Assembly: GCA_031002005.1 (NCBI GenBank)
Contig: CM061919.1
Span: 223,818,739 to 223,882,738 of the forward strand
Origin: Vandiemenella viatica
Lineage: Eukaryota; Arthropoda; Insecta; Orthoptera; Morabidae
DNA length: 64,000 nt
Reading direction: 5' to 3'
Position 1 is the stretch's first letter. Each line of letters opens with the position of its first letter. The notes under the pieces are model-generated. The model searched no databases and was not told the origin of the DNA. It saw only the letters and a program-made list of their open reading frames with translations. The translations under genes and the position numbers were made by a program. Below are positions 48,510 to 60,290 of this stretch, in pieces.

Positions 48510-48770
48510 TCCTTACAGTGTTTTCGCCTGAGGTTGTATGCACATGTTCAAAGGATGGACGGAGAAAGAAGAGCAAAGGCATACTTTAATATGAACATCA
48601 AAGGTAAAAGACGTGTTGGAAAGAAGGGGACAGACTAAATCAAGAAAGATCTTGGGATTGATTGGAAGACTATTCATGGACAAAAAGAAGTGGAGAGTGC
48701 TCATGACCAGCACTAGGGAGACTGGAGCTGGAGATGATGGCAAACAGGGTGTAACACTGCTGGAACCTGG
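48510..48770 (+). pseudogene. LINE ORF2 C-terminal remnant
   Basis: Reads RLRLYAHVQRMDGERRAKAY, then GKRRVGKKGTD, stop, IKKDLGIDWKTIHGQK. RLRWxGHVxRM, GKRRxGRxxxRW and WKTI are the standard endings of insect endonuclease-RT LINE polyproteins. One stop and no upstream polymerase. Confidence 0.75.
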
Positions 48771-49136
48771 AAAATAAAAGAGTAGAATATAAATTATTAC
48801 ATTTATGTTTACTGTACCCTAAAAGTGAGTTGAGTCCTCAAGGCTATCTGCCTTCATCTGCACCCCTCCAGTTTCTATATTTGATAAAGCAAAGATCTAT
48901 CTTTCCTATTAACTTCAATCCTATAAATGGATTATCTCAGTTTGGGAGAGAGCTATACACTGATTAATTGTAAATTTATATATTTTGCAATCACTGAGTA
49001 TTGTTCTGAAGGGTGGAAATTTTTACATTATTCAACAACCCCAAGGGCATTAATGTGAGTGAGAAATTTGTGATCTTCAGGCAAACGTATTCTACCAGGC
49101 TGAAAAGTGTGATGTCCCTAAAAATTTATGGAAACT

Positions 49137-49345
49137 GATATCTAAAGAACGTTTTCCTAAACTGCTTAAATTCTCTCTGCAAATTTTATCGCTTGTTTTG
49201 CAGTACATATGTGTTCGAAAGTGCTTTTTCTGGTCTCAAACAAATTAAATCAAAACCGAGAAATCGAATTGAAAGTGCTCCACTGGAATCGGTCCTGAGA
49301 CTTTGCCTTACTGAACTTACAGTGGACATTGATGAACTTGTATAA
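49137..49345 (+). pseudogene. hAT transposase C-terminal dimerisation region
   Basis: ISKERFPKLLKFSLQILSL, then a frameshift near 49200 into STYVFESAFSGLKQIKSKPR, NRIESAPLESVLRLCLTEL and a stop after DIDELV (49343). The YxCExxFSxLxxIKxxxRNR pattern is the hAT C-terminal (ZBED5/FAM200-like) signature. Only the last ~70 residues remain; the Cys of CES is Phe. Confidence 0.87.
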
Positions 49346-49540
49346 GGAAATCAGTGCCAATCATCACATTGATTTCTCAACTGTAAAATAAAGTGGTATA
49401 TTAAACGTATTTTAGTATAAATTTTAATAAAATTTTTTGAAAAAAATGTAGTTCGTTTTCTTTCTAGAATGTCTCTGGCCCTCACATTCCAGTCCTAAGG
49501 TTTGATTGGCCCTCGGCTAACTAAATGTTGAACCACGCTG
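49346..49540 (+). mobile_element. 3' terminal region of the hAT element
   Basis: Non-coding tail ending at 49540; the reverse complement starts cagcgtggttcaacatttag, a hAT-type CAGxG terminus. The 5' terminus was not found, so element length and TSD are unknown. Confidence 0.6.
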
Positions 49541-50658
49541 ACTTACGTTATATCATTACAACAGTTGGAAAATAATATAACCGTTGTTGGAGACGAAATT
49601 TTTAGCTTATAATTTGGATTTTAGAAAACAAAATAGTTTCACATTTTACTGAAACGAAGTATGAAAACCTTTAACTTAAATCATTAACATTTCTCTACCT
49701 CTTTGTTTTCAATATATTTTTTTTCTGTTGAATTGCTTATCGGTACCATGTTAAGAAAGTAATAATTAATCGGATAACGCACTTCGTGTTAGCGTCGCGT
49801 GTTAGATCGAAGATAGCCACAGTCTTAACTCCACACTTGCTGCTGCCTCTCCCGGAGTTGGAGAAGTTCGCAGAAGTTTCCGTCCTGGCCGCATCCAGGT
49901 TGAGCTGGGATGGTGTGGGGAATTGAATGGTCGGGCGTAGATAGCTCGAGCCGAGAGATTCCGTCCCATCCTCGACCGGGAACGTTATTCTGCATTCTCG
50001 CGGCGTCAAATATCCACTCTTACGCGTTTACGCCGCAACGGCCGCGGCTTCTCTCCGTATACAACTCTGTGGGGGAAGATCTACAATCGCAGAAATTTAA
50101 ATTTACTGATTACATTGGGTCCACGCGTTTGAAGTGGTTTATTCAATAACTAGCATTTTCCCACTGCTTCGCTCGCACGGAATCTGATGTTACACACACG
50201 AAATGCTTTACCATTTTTATTCTAGTACCAAATATTGACGAGGAAAAGCAAAAAAATGATAACTTGATCTAAAAACTTTTATACCGACGCGGGAAAGTTT
50301 TTTTTGTCAATGCTTATGTTTTAACGCAATATAATATATGCAATATAAGAAATTAATGCTACGTGAAAAATTATCGGTAATGGTACAATAAGGGCGTACC
50401 GAGAAACGATTGTAAATTTGGTCAGAAATTTGGTGCACACTTTCGTGATGACATACCTGTCGAGAAAAACTGCATATTAAAGCAAAATCAAGACATAATG
50501 CAACACGAAAGTTACCGTATGCAATATGGTTGGCAGTACAGTCGGCAGCCATTTCTAAACACACTGCCAACGGTAGCATCCGCAGAATCGAATGTTAGGT
50601 CGCCGGCAAGTTTTCAATATACCGTATGAATATATTCCTTCGCCGAAGATAATGACAT
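49541..50658. other. Intergenic sequence; GC-rich block at 49790-50060
   Basis: The GC-rich block has no coding similarity on either strand. From about 50150 the words tttcccactgcttcgctcgc and cacgg suggest the edge of an interspersed repeat I cannot classify. Confidence 0.35.
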
Positions 50659-50800
50659 ATATTTCTTGCTTAAGAACTTGCATGCAGCTACCCACATTTC
50701 GAGCTATGTTATTTCATTAGTATGTATATTTCTTGCTTAATAACCTGATGCAGCTACCCGAATTTCAAGATATTTTATTTGATCAGTATGTATTTCGTGA
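50659..50800. repeat. Tandem duplication, period 67 bp
   Basis: The unit atatttcttgcttaagaact, catgcagctacccacatttc to ttagtatgt starts at 50659 and again at 50726, with a partial third start near 50787. The units differ at about 12 positions. Confidence 0.85.
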
Positions 50801-51715
50801 CTATAATATGATTTTTTTTAAAAATATTACTGCCTAAGGAAAGTGTGTACCAAATTTCAGACTAAATGGACAATTAATCCTCTGTACGTTCTTATTGGGT
50901 CACTGCCAGATTGTTCATCTTAATATGAAGAGATAATTATTGTGTATTAGTATTAACCTAACAGACGAAGATGTATAGAACTATATAACTGAGCATATGA
51001 TTTAGTTCGGATCACAGATGTGGTCACAATGAAAAATAGCATTTCCGTAATAGTCAACTAAAATCATCATATTTTTAAATACTGATACGGAATAAAACAA
51101 CAAAATGTTATCAGGTTTTAATATCGATATCACAATTTACGTACACCATTGAAGTATTAATCCATTAAGTAGTGGTTTGTTTAACATACTTTTACTTTGA
51201 TTAAGTACATTTCAGTCAAGCAAACAAAGAAATAACCAAAATAATAAAATCAATATAAATACAATCCAAAGAGTAGAAGAGTCAACTTAGGTCAGTATCT
51301 CTTCTAGTGCAAAGATGTTTACAGTAATTAAATATTACTTATGCTTATTACGTTAATTTACACATTCCTTTTGTTTTACTGTAATACATTTCAGAAAACT
51401 GAAACACTAAATAACCGAAGTCAAAAAATAAAACAGAATCGAAAGAGTAGTAGTGTGAGTTTTGGTCAGTATTTCTTGGAAGGAGTGCTCATCTCAAACA
51501 TAATGTGATCTGTGACGCATATTTGTCCCATATCCAAATTACTATATTTTATTTCTGAATTACTCGGTACATATAAGTCATAAGTTATTCCCGGAGATTT
51601 TAATCTCAAACATAAACTCCCAAAATCTGAAAACACCATAGAAATCTCTGCGGTAGTTTTTGCGCGATGCTATTTAAAACCATCAGACACAGCAGCTCAC
51701 TTACAGGGTGTAAGG
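50801..51715. other. AT-rich intergenic sequence
   Basis: Contains two similar segments (51170-51310 and 51355-51480: cagtcaagcaaacaaagaaa / cagaaaactgaaacactaaa contexts, each followed by agagtagaagagt/agagtagtagtgt and a ggtcagtat word), probably an old local duplication. No gene. Confidence 0.4.
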
Positions 51716-52392
51716 ATAATCCTGCAACCACAGACAGGTCACATGACGTCCTACGATATGACAAAATTTTGATTTTAGTAAAAGTCTCACCATTTTCGAG
51801 ATATTGATTTTTTAAATATTTTTTCAGTTTATTTCATGCCATTACGATAAATTAAGACTTTTTGAAACCTGTTTTTTTTTCTTCAATTAAGTCAAAGATA
51901 TTTGAGTCATCTAAAACCTTATAAAAAATCTGAAATGGTATAATTATTTTATACTTATTCTAAAATGATTGTTTTGTGGTAGTTCAACATGCCAAAGAGA
52001 TCATTGTACATTTTAAACATGTAGTAAAAAATGTGAATAGTGATTTTTTTTTTTAAAAAAAAGATTTTTGTAAGTTATTTAAGTTTTTTTTTTTTTTTTT
52101 TTGTTTTTTTTTTGTTTTTTTGTTGTTTTTTTTGTTTTTTGTTTTGTTTTTTTTAATGAAAAAAAGAAGAACATTTTTTTTAGATGACTAAAACATCCAT
52201 GAGTAAATTTAAAAAAACAGGGGTTCAAAACGTATTAATATGTAGAAATGGCATGGAATAAACTGAACAAACTCACATGTTTCGAAAAAAAATTAAAAAA
52301 AATCAATATCTCGAAAATGGTGAGACTTTTACAAAAATAAAATTTTATCATATAGAAGGACGTGATGTGACCTACCTGTGATTTCAGGATTA
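51716..52392. mobile_element. Long-inverted-repeat foldback element, about 680 bp
   Basis: Starts ataatcctgcaaccacagac and ggtcacatgacgtcc; the reverse complement of the right side starts ataatcctgaaatcacaggt and aggtcacatcacgtcc. The match continues through gtctcaccattttcgagata, gtttattycatgccat and on to agtcatctaaaa, giving arms of ~200 bp. The centre is T-rich with a T/G run (52081-52158). No ORF. Confidence 0.85.
52081..52158. repeat. Poly-T with regular G interruptions
   Basis: A T-run broken by single G residues, in the loop of the foldback element. Length is likely variable and sequence quality may be reduced. Confidence 0.8.
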
Positions 52393-54479
52393 TATTATCA
52401 TTACTGGAGACTCTGCGTAATAATAGCCGTACAAGGTATTGCAAACGTGTTGTAGTGGATATAAAATAGATAAAAATAAAACTTTTGTTGTGCACACGGC
52501 CAGCGCTGAGGAACATTGGTTCTCTAAGAAGAACTTACGACCAGTTATTTTCTCTTTTCAAAGCAGTAACTCGGTAAATATTGTCTACGAGCACTCACAG
52601 TTTTATGAAGCCGGCTAAGAAGATCAATTTAAAGCGGAAACTCAATCAACATGGCTTGCATAAAATGGTGAGTTACGATTTCATATAGAAATTTTCAAAT
52701 GATTTGCAGTTGAGGAACAGGTTAATCAAAGTGAAGGTTATCAGTGGGGTTATGCGAACGTAAATTGCTATGGATACGAAAATAGGAAAAATTTATCTTC
52801 ACCTGGTTATAACCATTATCAATAAATTTAAAAACAAAACGATGACCGCGGAATGTAAGCTAATGAGGAAGGAAAGATGAACGATCTATTAGAAAGAATA
52901 GAATGTCAGTGTAAAATTTACAGTCATTTATGGTTATCAAGTAAACAAGATAATGTTCGAGGAAGTGGATAAAGGGCGATAGAAACGATTCCACCTCACA
53001 TTCTACCACAAAACCAGAAATAACTTATTGAAATTTATTTACTTATTATTACTCTTGTTCCATAAATCCCTACTGTGGAAGGAACTCTACGATATGGAAC
53101 AAGTAATAAATGATAAATATATATTAATACGAGATTAATAATAATCTGAACGGAAATTATTGTATGTTACAACCAAACAAATGAAGTAAACACTAACAAC
53201 TAAATTGTATATAAGGTATGTTGGATACAATTAATTCTTGTGTGTCAATTCTTGAATGGAATAGGAGATACCAATAAGATAATAACTCAGTTTTTCTTTA
53301 ACTGAAGAACGAATATGATATCCATGATAAAGCTATTAAATTTGAAGACTTATATGACGGGACATGTTTGGTCAGAACAAACTAATCTGCATCAAAGGGG
53401 ATACATCTTCTAACAGTTACTTTAAAATATACGCGATTCGAAGATGAAATTAATTACATGGCCTTCCGTTCTCGTTTCGGTTTATTTACAAATTTCACTT
53501 TTCTCTATAGCCTGGGGGGAAATAAATGGCTGACATTTCGATTTGGATAGAAACTTTTCAACCTCATTGAAAACTGAACAGACACGCATTCAGTTCCTTC
53601 AGTTGTGCAGTCTTTGTTTACCCACTTCGAGTTGCTCTACGATCCTATATGCATCAGCTGAGTTGAAGGCTAAGTTCTTATTAGCTATTCAAATTTAGTA
53701 GCAACTAAAACAGCCTTCAAGCCAAGAGTGAAGTGCGGGTGGAAGTGCGGGTGCAGGCTACGTCTGCACAAATGTTATCGTTGCCAAATTTCATTGCAGA
53801 AACGGATTCGCGATTCTCTCCAGTCTGGATATTCAGTGTTACAGAGTACAGTGTATCTCCTCAAATTTATGCAATATAGCAGCCACTTAGGTGTGATTCA
53901 TTTACTGTATTATATTCTTGGGCTAAAGATGAGCATCTCTGCGACGTGATGTCTAGAGCAGCCCTGCCGAACTGTAAGTTTAGGGTCTGTCGTTTGATTA
54001 AGGGGAGAGGGCTTCCGTGTTTGAAATCTGCGTCCCCTGTTGCTTCTCTCCGCTGTATCAATTATTTGATGTGGTTCGGAGGAAGCTGCTCCCCTGCCTC
54101 TTAAGCCGGAAGGGGGTTCCCCAAGACGGCTAACAACTCTGGAGGTGAGGCCTTCAAACTAAAGGCTTTTGTCATTTGATATTCGTCTCAGATCCGGCCC
54201 AACACGAAAACGTCATCCAGAGAACGACAAGAAACTGATTTTGTTACTTTCAGGATAGCGTAAGAACGGAGAACGTGTACGACAAAGGCCAGTGGGCAGA
54301 CTTTAATAACGTTAGGATACCGGCGAGTACTGCATATGTTTAGGATTCAATAGTCAAGGAAAGGATCGACATTAGACTGATCAACATATGTCTTAGTGAG
54401 GCCTGGAAATCAGTCTCAGCGAGACTTCACAGAAAGAGTGGTACCTCTGTGTAACTGCCGTCATAACGGCTCCATACTA
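52393..54479. other. Intergenic sequence
   Basis: No gene. The part 53700-54480 is less AT-rich but shows no ORF with similarity. Confidence 0.45.
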
Positions 54480-54559
54480 GGGACAACGGGCCGCAACGAA
54501 GAGACACATGCATGCCCATTGGCACCCAGGGTGGTACATACCGGAACCGACAATTCAAT

Positions 54560-54650
54560 CAATGACAAATAAGTAATGCCAGCCCAACATTAAAATGGAA
54601 GGTGATGCGTTATAATGCAAAAACTTCCCCACACTCTGGGGACCAATGTC
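54560..54650 (+). mobile_element. Jockey-like 3' UTR remnant
   Basis: aaatggaaggtgatgcgtta then aacttccccacactctgggg parallels the 3' UTR of the jockey element at 18957-19012. No coding part is recognisable upstream. Confidence 0.45.
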
Positions 54651-54849
54651 TTCCCCAGCAATTTATTGTCTTGTCCAGGGTGGTACAAACTTCCTTCTTT
54701 TGTGTGTGTCTCTGCCTTTCGGCGTGTTTGTGAGAGTCCCGCTACCGTGTTAGCTCTACTTTACGTGTAACTCTGTATAGGATGAAGAAATGTTTGGAGA
54801 CTATTTTAATTACTCTTTGAGGGGAAAACATAACCAGGGTTTGACCTTA

Positions 54850-55430
54850 AATGAAAAACCCCTACAGTTTTCTTATGATCATATCAGTTCCCGTCTGCCT
54901 GATATATAATACTTAGCGGCACATTATAGGCGTGCCAGTGCCTTGGCATTGCCTTGCCAAGGGTATGGAGCCTTTCGTCAGTTTGTCTGAATTTATCTAT
55001 CCTGTCATAAAATTTTTCTGTTTGTCTGAAAATTTCTAAATGTGGTTGGTTGATGCCCATTGTGTCGTGAAGGAAGTTATTTGGTGTGAATCTAGGTGCT
55101 CTTAATATTACTAGTAGGTATCTATTCTGAAGTCGCAGGAGATGGTCTATGTTTGATTTAGCTGCTGTTCCCAAAACCTGGCATCCATATAGTATGAAAG
55201 GGAGGATAACTGCCTAGCAGATCCTAAGCTTTGTTGTTGTTGCTAGTTCGGAGATGTACAGGATTGTAAAAGGATTATTATGTATAGCGGTTCCCTGTTT
55301 TCCTCTGTCTAAAATATGTTTCCAAAAGAGAAGCTTTTTTATCAATGGTGACTCCAAGATATTTTGTTTCTGTTGACCATTTTATTTCTTGCCCAATGAT
55401 GGTAAGTTTTCTGTCTTTTTTTCTGATAAA
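54850..55430 (-). pseudogene. Jockey-type RT C-terminus (minus strand)
   Basis: Minus strand: STETKYLGVTIDKK (about 55370-55335), NPFTILYISELATTTKL, ILPFILYGCQVLGTAAKSNI, DHLLRLQNRYLLVILRAPRF, TPNNFLHDTMGI and KFYDRIDKF. This is the YLGVxxD, LPxxLYGCPVWG, LQNRxLRxI series of jockey ORF2. Frameshifts and stops throughout. It meets an oppositely oriented jockey fragment at about 55.4-55.6 kb. Confidence 0.85.
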
Positions 55431-55554
55431 ATAATAATGATGATGCCAGCCTCCGGGCGCGGACCGCGGACAAAACCATTGGGTATATTAAGAGGAGTAC
55501 GGAACTTGAGAGTGTGACACCCATCCAAGTAGCCACATCAGACGGAGAACAAGC

Positions 55555-56090
55555 ATCAGATTGCAGAACCTATTTCCAATACTGAATAGAGATAGCAAAC
55601 TTGCACCATCTACAGGAGTCAAACTATACACCTCTCTCGTACACCCCATCATGGAATATTCATGTCCAGTGTGGGCATACACTACAGAACGTCAAATACG
55701 AAAGCTTCAAATAATTCAAAACAGGGCATTAAAGAGAACCCTCCATCTTCCGCACCGGTTCCCCATTGATGCACTCCATGAGGCAGCCGGAATACCAAAA
55801 GTGAGGGACAGATTCCGACAATTGGCGGAAACATTCTACAAAAGCACAAGGCAATGCAACAACCCAGTGGTAAACACAATCGGCCGCTATGATACTAGCG
55901 TCGACATACATAGAAAACCACTGAGCCTATTAAGGAATTGACACCATAAAGCAGACGCACCAACTGTAATGCACTGCAACCCCATAATTCCGATGGAGTA
56001 AATGGCTTTGGACAAAAACTCTGCCTTCCACCTGCCTGAAAACTAAGGCAGTGACGGTGCCACGGCGGCTGAGAGTGTGACAAAACACAA
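55555..56090 (+). pseudogene. Jockey-type RT C-terminus (plus strand)
   Basis: Open from LQNLFPILNRDSKLAPSTGV through KLYTSLVHPIMEYSCPVWAY, RKLQIIQNRALKRTLHLPHR, PIDALHEAAGIPKVRDRFRQ and LAETFYKSTRQCNNPVV to a stop near 55939. A 3' UTR follows. The reading frame is intact over ~125 codons, so this copy is younger than its inverted neighbour and belongs to a different subfamily. The part before 55555 is frameshifted. Confidence 0.88.
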
Positions 56091-58429
56091 CATACTTAAA
56101 AAAACACTATATTCTTAACGCAACACAATCCGGCAGTACACCCGCGAAGATTTCACAATAGTGTTTCCCAGTACATATTCCTTGTTCTATCAATTCTCAA
56201 CATTTATGCTTGTCAGGCGTCGTGATAACTACAGTTTGTATTGGGTAAAACCATTACATTTAATTAATACAATATTTATAAGACGGGCCAAGTCGATTAA
56301 TAACAGACATCATTTTCTATTTCGAACAATAATAACACCTGCGCAAGAAAGACCAGACAGTTATTTGCTATATACAGTATAGAAGTGAGAACATTAAACA
56401 GTACTGTGAGTGAATATTTTAAATACGTATACACAGTCGAGGACAGTGGCAGAAGAACGAAATAACAATGGAACCCAGGTGGCTTAGGCTCAAGATGGCT
56501 GGGATACTGCAGGCGACTAGCGCTAATGCATACAGGGAGCGCCGTGCAGACCACTCACTGACCAATGTCTAGCGAGCTGGATGTGAAATAATCTGTTGCG
56601 AATATTGATGCTTACAGGAACAGCATTGAAACTGAGAGTATTTTTTTTTCCTGTTTCGTATGACTGTCATTGGTCTCATCAGGCTGCCGACGAAGGTTGG
56701 TAGATGCATGGGGAAAACGGACCTGAAGGACAACGAACAGGAGAGGACATTTTCCTCCCACTGAACCGCAAGGAACACAGACCTGTGGCAAAGAGGTCTT
56801 TCATCATTTGCAGTTGCGCTTATTTAGTTATTGTTTCTCTCTTTGAAAAGCAAACTTTTGAATTATTAAAGCATTGGTCTAATAGGAACCAGTGTAGGAT
56901 CAAGTTTCAATAATTTTTCAACGTTTTGGGCGAATCCTGAAGACTTCGCAGCAATAGTTATGTATAAATTGATTGCGTTGGTTTCTGCGACTAAAGGCCC
57001 GTTACTATTTTGGGTGAGGAAGCTTGTCTGATAGCAGTTTGTCATGTCTCTCGACTCCAATGTTAATAGATGAGCTATTGGCCGTACAGAACAATATTTG
57101 AAGCATTCGTGTTCTTGCATTTCAATGTTTGTCCACTTATTGTCTTACCTTGCTTGTTAGTCTCGTATAAGCGAAGGAACCCTCATAAATATTCAATATT
57201 GAATTAATAATTTGTTCATTTAAATCATTTTTCATTTGGGGTATGAATAAATGTTCATTTGTATTACTAATTCATTTGTTGAAATAAAAACATCACATCC
57301 CCCTCAAAGATTAAAACACCAAGGTGTGGTAACTGCAATGCAAACGGCTTTGAAAATTAGATATTTAAATAAAAAATTAATTAGTTACAAAGGTAATGTA
57401 TTAGATACATAGGTAATATCCACAGCTTATTCAGTTACATTTTTCGCCCTGTGTGGCTAGCATTACATTTTATCCCGTTATATTTTGACACTTAACAGTG
57501 TGGTTTATTTCATCTCATTTTGCCCTATTACATTTTTTATTCTTTTTTATGTAGTAGGTAAAATCACTACAAGATTTTTAGAACAAGAAGCATAACGTCA
57601 CTGATACCGGTTTGTAGCTAATATCAAATCACGTAATTTGTTAAAAATACTGAATTTTTGAAAGTATAAATGGAATAAAAAGAATAATGGATTTATATCC
57701 TGGAAGAGAATACTGCAATCACGTTCTTATATGTTTAGAAACCACCAAAAATAATGAAGAATAGCTGGGTTAAGAATCTTATCTGATAAGTTTGTCATGT
57801 CTCTACCAAACACGGTCCAAGCACTCCTATCATTTCTAAAAGTGTAGTATGTTAAGAAAGGACGCAATAAGCGCAGATTTTAGACGGGATGACCTTTGGT
57901 GTAGTGTTCTTTTGTATTTACGAAACGATGTCCCACATTCTTTGAACGATGTCGTGAGTTGCAGTTAGATGAAGTAGAAACGAAAATAACTGCAGCTGTC
58001 CAAAGTTGGCAGTGTTGGCAAAACACTTATTTTTTATGTAACTCAGTAGAAAATAACGACCAGGGCTCCTTTGGGCTAGCAACGAATATCCTTGTCGCCA
58101 TCAGCTCTGGGAATAATCGCTCGTTGTGGCAATTTTTAGTTCAAGTACTCCTCCAAATTTGCTGAAGTGTGTGGTAAAAGCAATTAATTTTCAGTGCTAT
58201 ATTTGCACTGACAAAAAGTTATCACATGGTAATTCCACTTTGGTTTGAGTGTAATATTTCGTTATTTGCTGTTAGAGGTTCAGTATGGAATATATTTTAA
58301 GCCGCGTAGATTCAAGAACTTTGTTACAGAAATCTTGGGAAAGAAAAAAGATAGTAGAACAGAAGTTTATGCTGCGTTACATGACACTAACATGCATTTT
58401 TGGCTGGCTTTCCCGCCTCTCATGAAATA
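56091..58429. other. AT-rich intergenic sequence
   Basis: Short ORFs only, none with recognisable similarity. The words at 56123-56142 recur at 32281 (see above). Confidence 0.45.
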
Positions 58430-58633
58430 GATGTCAATGAGGTATAAATGACTTGGGACAAGGATAAGGGAAGGAATTCGACCATGGCATTTGAGGGAAC
58501 CATCCCAGCATTAGCCTGGAGTGATTTGGGAAAGCCATGGAAAACCCAAATCTGGATACCCGGATAAAAATTCGAACCCGCGTCCTTCCGAATGAGAGTC
58601 CAGAGCGTTACTCCTAACTCATCAAGCCTGGTC
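58430..58633 (-). mobile_element. SINE family A copy
   Basis: Minus strand: head ggcttgatgagttaggagta, B box gggttcgaatttt, core ggttttccatggctttccca and a tail ending cattgacatct. Moderately diverged. Confidence 0.88.
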
Positions 58634-59967
58634 CAAACACTGGAATCATTCTGAAAGTGCAGTATGTTACGAGTATACTGAATAAGTATCATAAATAATC
58701 AACCGAGATACTCAGATATGTAGACGGGAAAGCCAAACAATATTTTTAAACAACTCTCTCACAGTTATTTTTTTTGCAATAGCCAATAAATAAAATGTAC
58801 GAGATTAAGATTGGAATAACAGAAGATTTAATACTAATGTTGAAGCAACTTTCGAGGAGATTGATCTAAAATTTCAATGGTTTCCAGGAGAAGGAGAAGA
58901 GGAAATGTAGTAACATATGGACAGAAGAAAGGAGGAAAGCAGCAAAGTGAGAGGAAGAAGAACTATTAGGAAGTCAAGAAAAGAAGCATCGAAATGAATG
59001 TATGGGATTACTTTTCGTGGTCCTTAGATGGCCGATTTCGAAGAGAAGAAGAAAACGTACTTATATGGTTTATAATAGCTAGAATTCAAACAAATCCGGA
59101 TACAGTAAACGAATCATAGGTACAGGATAAAAAGTTTATGAAAAAAGGTAGAAGAGTAAAACTTTCGAAGTAGTTTACAAATTACGTAGCACATATACGC
59201 GAAGAGTACAATTTTTAGTATAATATTTTAATAACATTATTTTAACATTAACAAAACATCGTACTATGATAAAACTGTGCAGGAGTGGCGTATGATATTC
59301 TAGATTTCTTCAAACTAGAAATGTTGGAAGAAACTACTGTACGCCGTTGAAATGTTGCAATAACACCACCAGTAGAGCGCACAGAGTTAGCTGGAAGGCG
59401 CCAGGTAGGGTTTTAGTGATATCGATTGGCTGATCACACTATGGCCACAGCAGTAACGAGGTTCTGCATTCCCCCTGTGCTCGCCATATTTCGGACGGTC
59501 GCGGGTGAGCTGCTCATTAAAAGTTAGGACCTCATAAGCCAGTACTCCCTAACTGATTTTGATTCTGCGGAGGAGGAGAAAAAAATTAGGTTCGCTCTCG
59601 GGAGGGAAAGAGCCTTTGATCCCTGGGCAAGCGGAGTCATGTGGAGTCGAGAGCGAAATTAAGTCAATCACCGGACAGTCTCAGAGAGGAGCGAGCGTCC
59701 TGCGAAATTCCTAAACGGCGTTAGTAACTTTCTCAATATCAGGGGGAACGCTTTACGTTAAACTTCCAGGAAGGAGTCGTGTCATTAAAACGATCGTTGA
59801 ATAAGTGAACTTTAAATAAATTAATTTAAAAGGCTGTAGAGAATTCATCTGAAGTTATTTAGTTCCAGAAGAGACCAATTTACGCTTAACTGTTGTAACA
59901 TAAAGGTTTGCAGTTAACGGTTACGGGTTATATTATGCGTCAATGGAGACATTAAACTACTGAATAC
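58634..59967. other. Intergenic sequence; purine-rich tract and GC-rich block
   Basis: 58880-59060 is purine-rich (aggagaaggagaagaggaaa). 59380-59720 is GC-richer, with repeated gagcg words and no coding similarity. Nothing else recognised. Confidence 0.4.
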
Positions 59968-60200
59968 TTTTTTTTTTTATCTTTGCGGCTCATTGAGATC
60001 ATTGTAGACGAGATGTTAATGGGGAGAAGGAATCGGAAAGAATTCGGCCATGGTTTTTCGACTAACCATCACGGTAATCCTTGGAGAGGTAACGGTAAGC
60101 CATCGAAAACCGAAATCTGGATGTCTGGAGCGGGGATCGAACACACATTCTCCTGAAAGCCAGACTCGAGCGTTAAACGTTCCCCCACCAGACTCCTTAA
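59968..60200 (-). mobile_element. SINE family A copy
   Basis: T-run at 59968-59978 (tail on minus strand), core ggttttcgatggcttaccgt, decayed B box (gttcgatcccc) and head tctggtgggggaacgtttaa. Full-length, diverged. Confidence 0.85.
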
Positions 60201-60290
60201 TATTAAACCCAATAACGTCAAATGTTTCTCGAAGACAACAGAGCAACTCGTAAAATTTTTAATTTGCCATTGTGACGTAGATGCATATAT

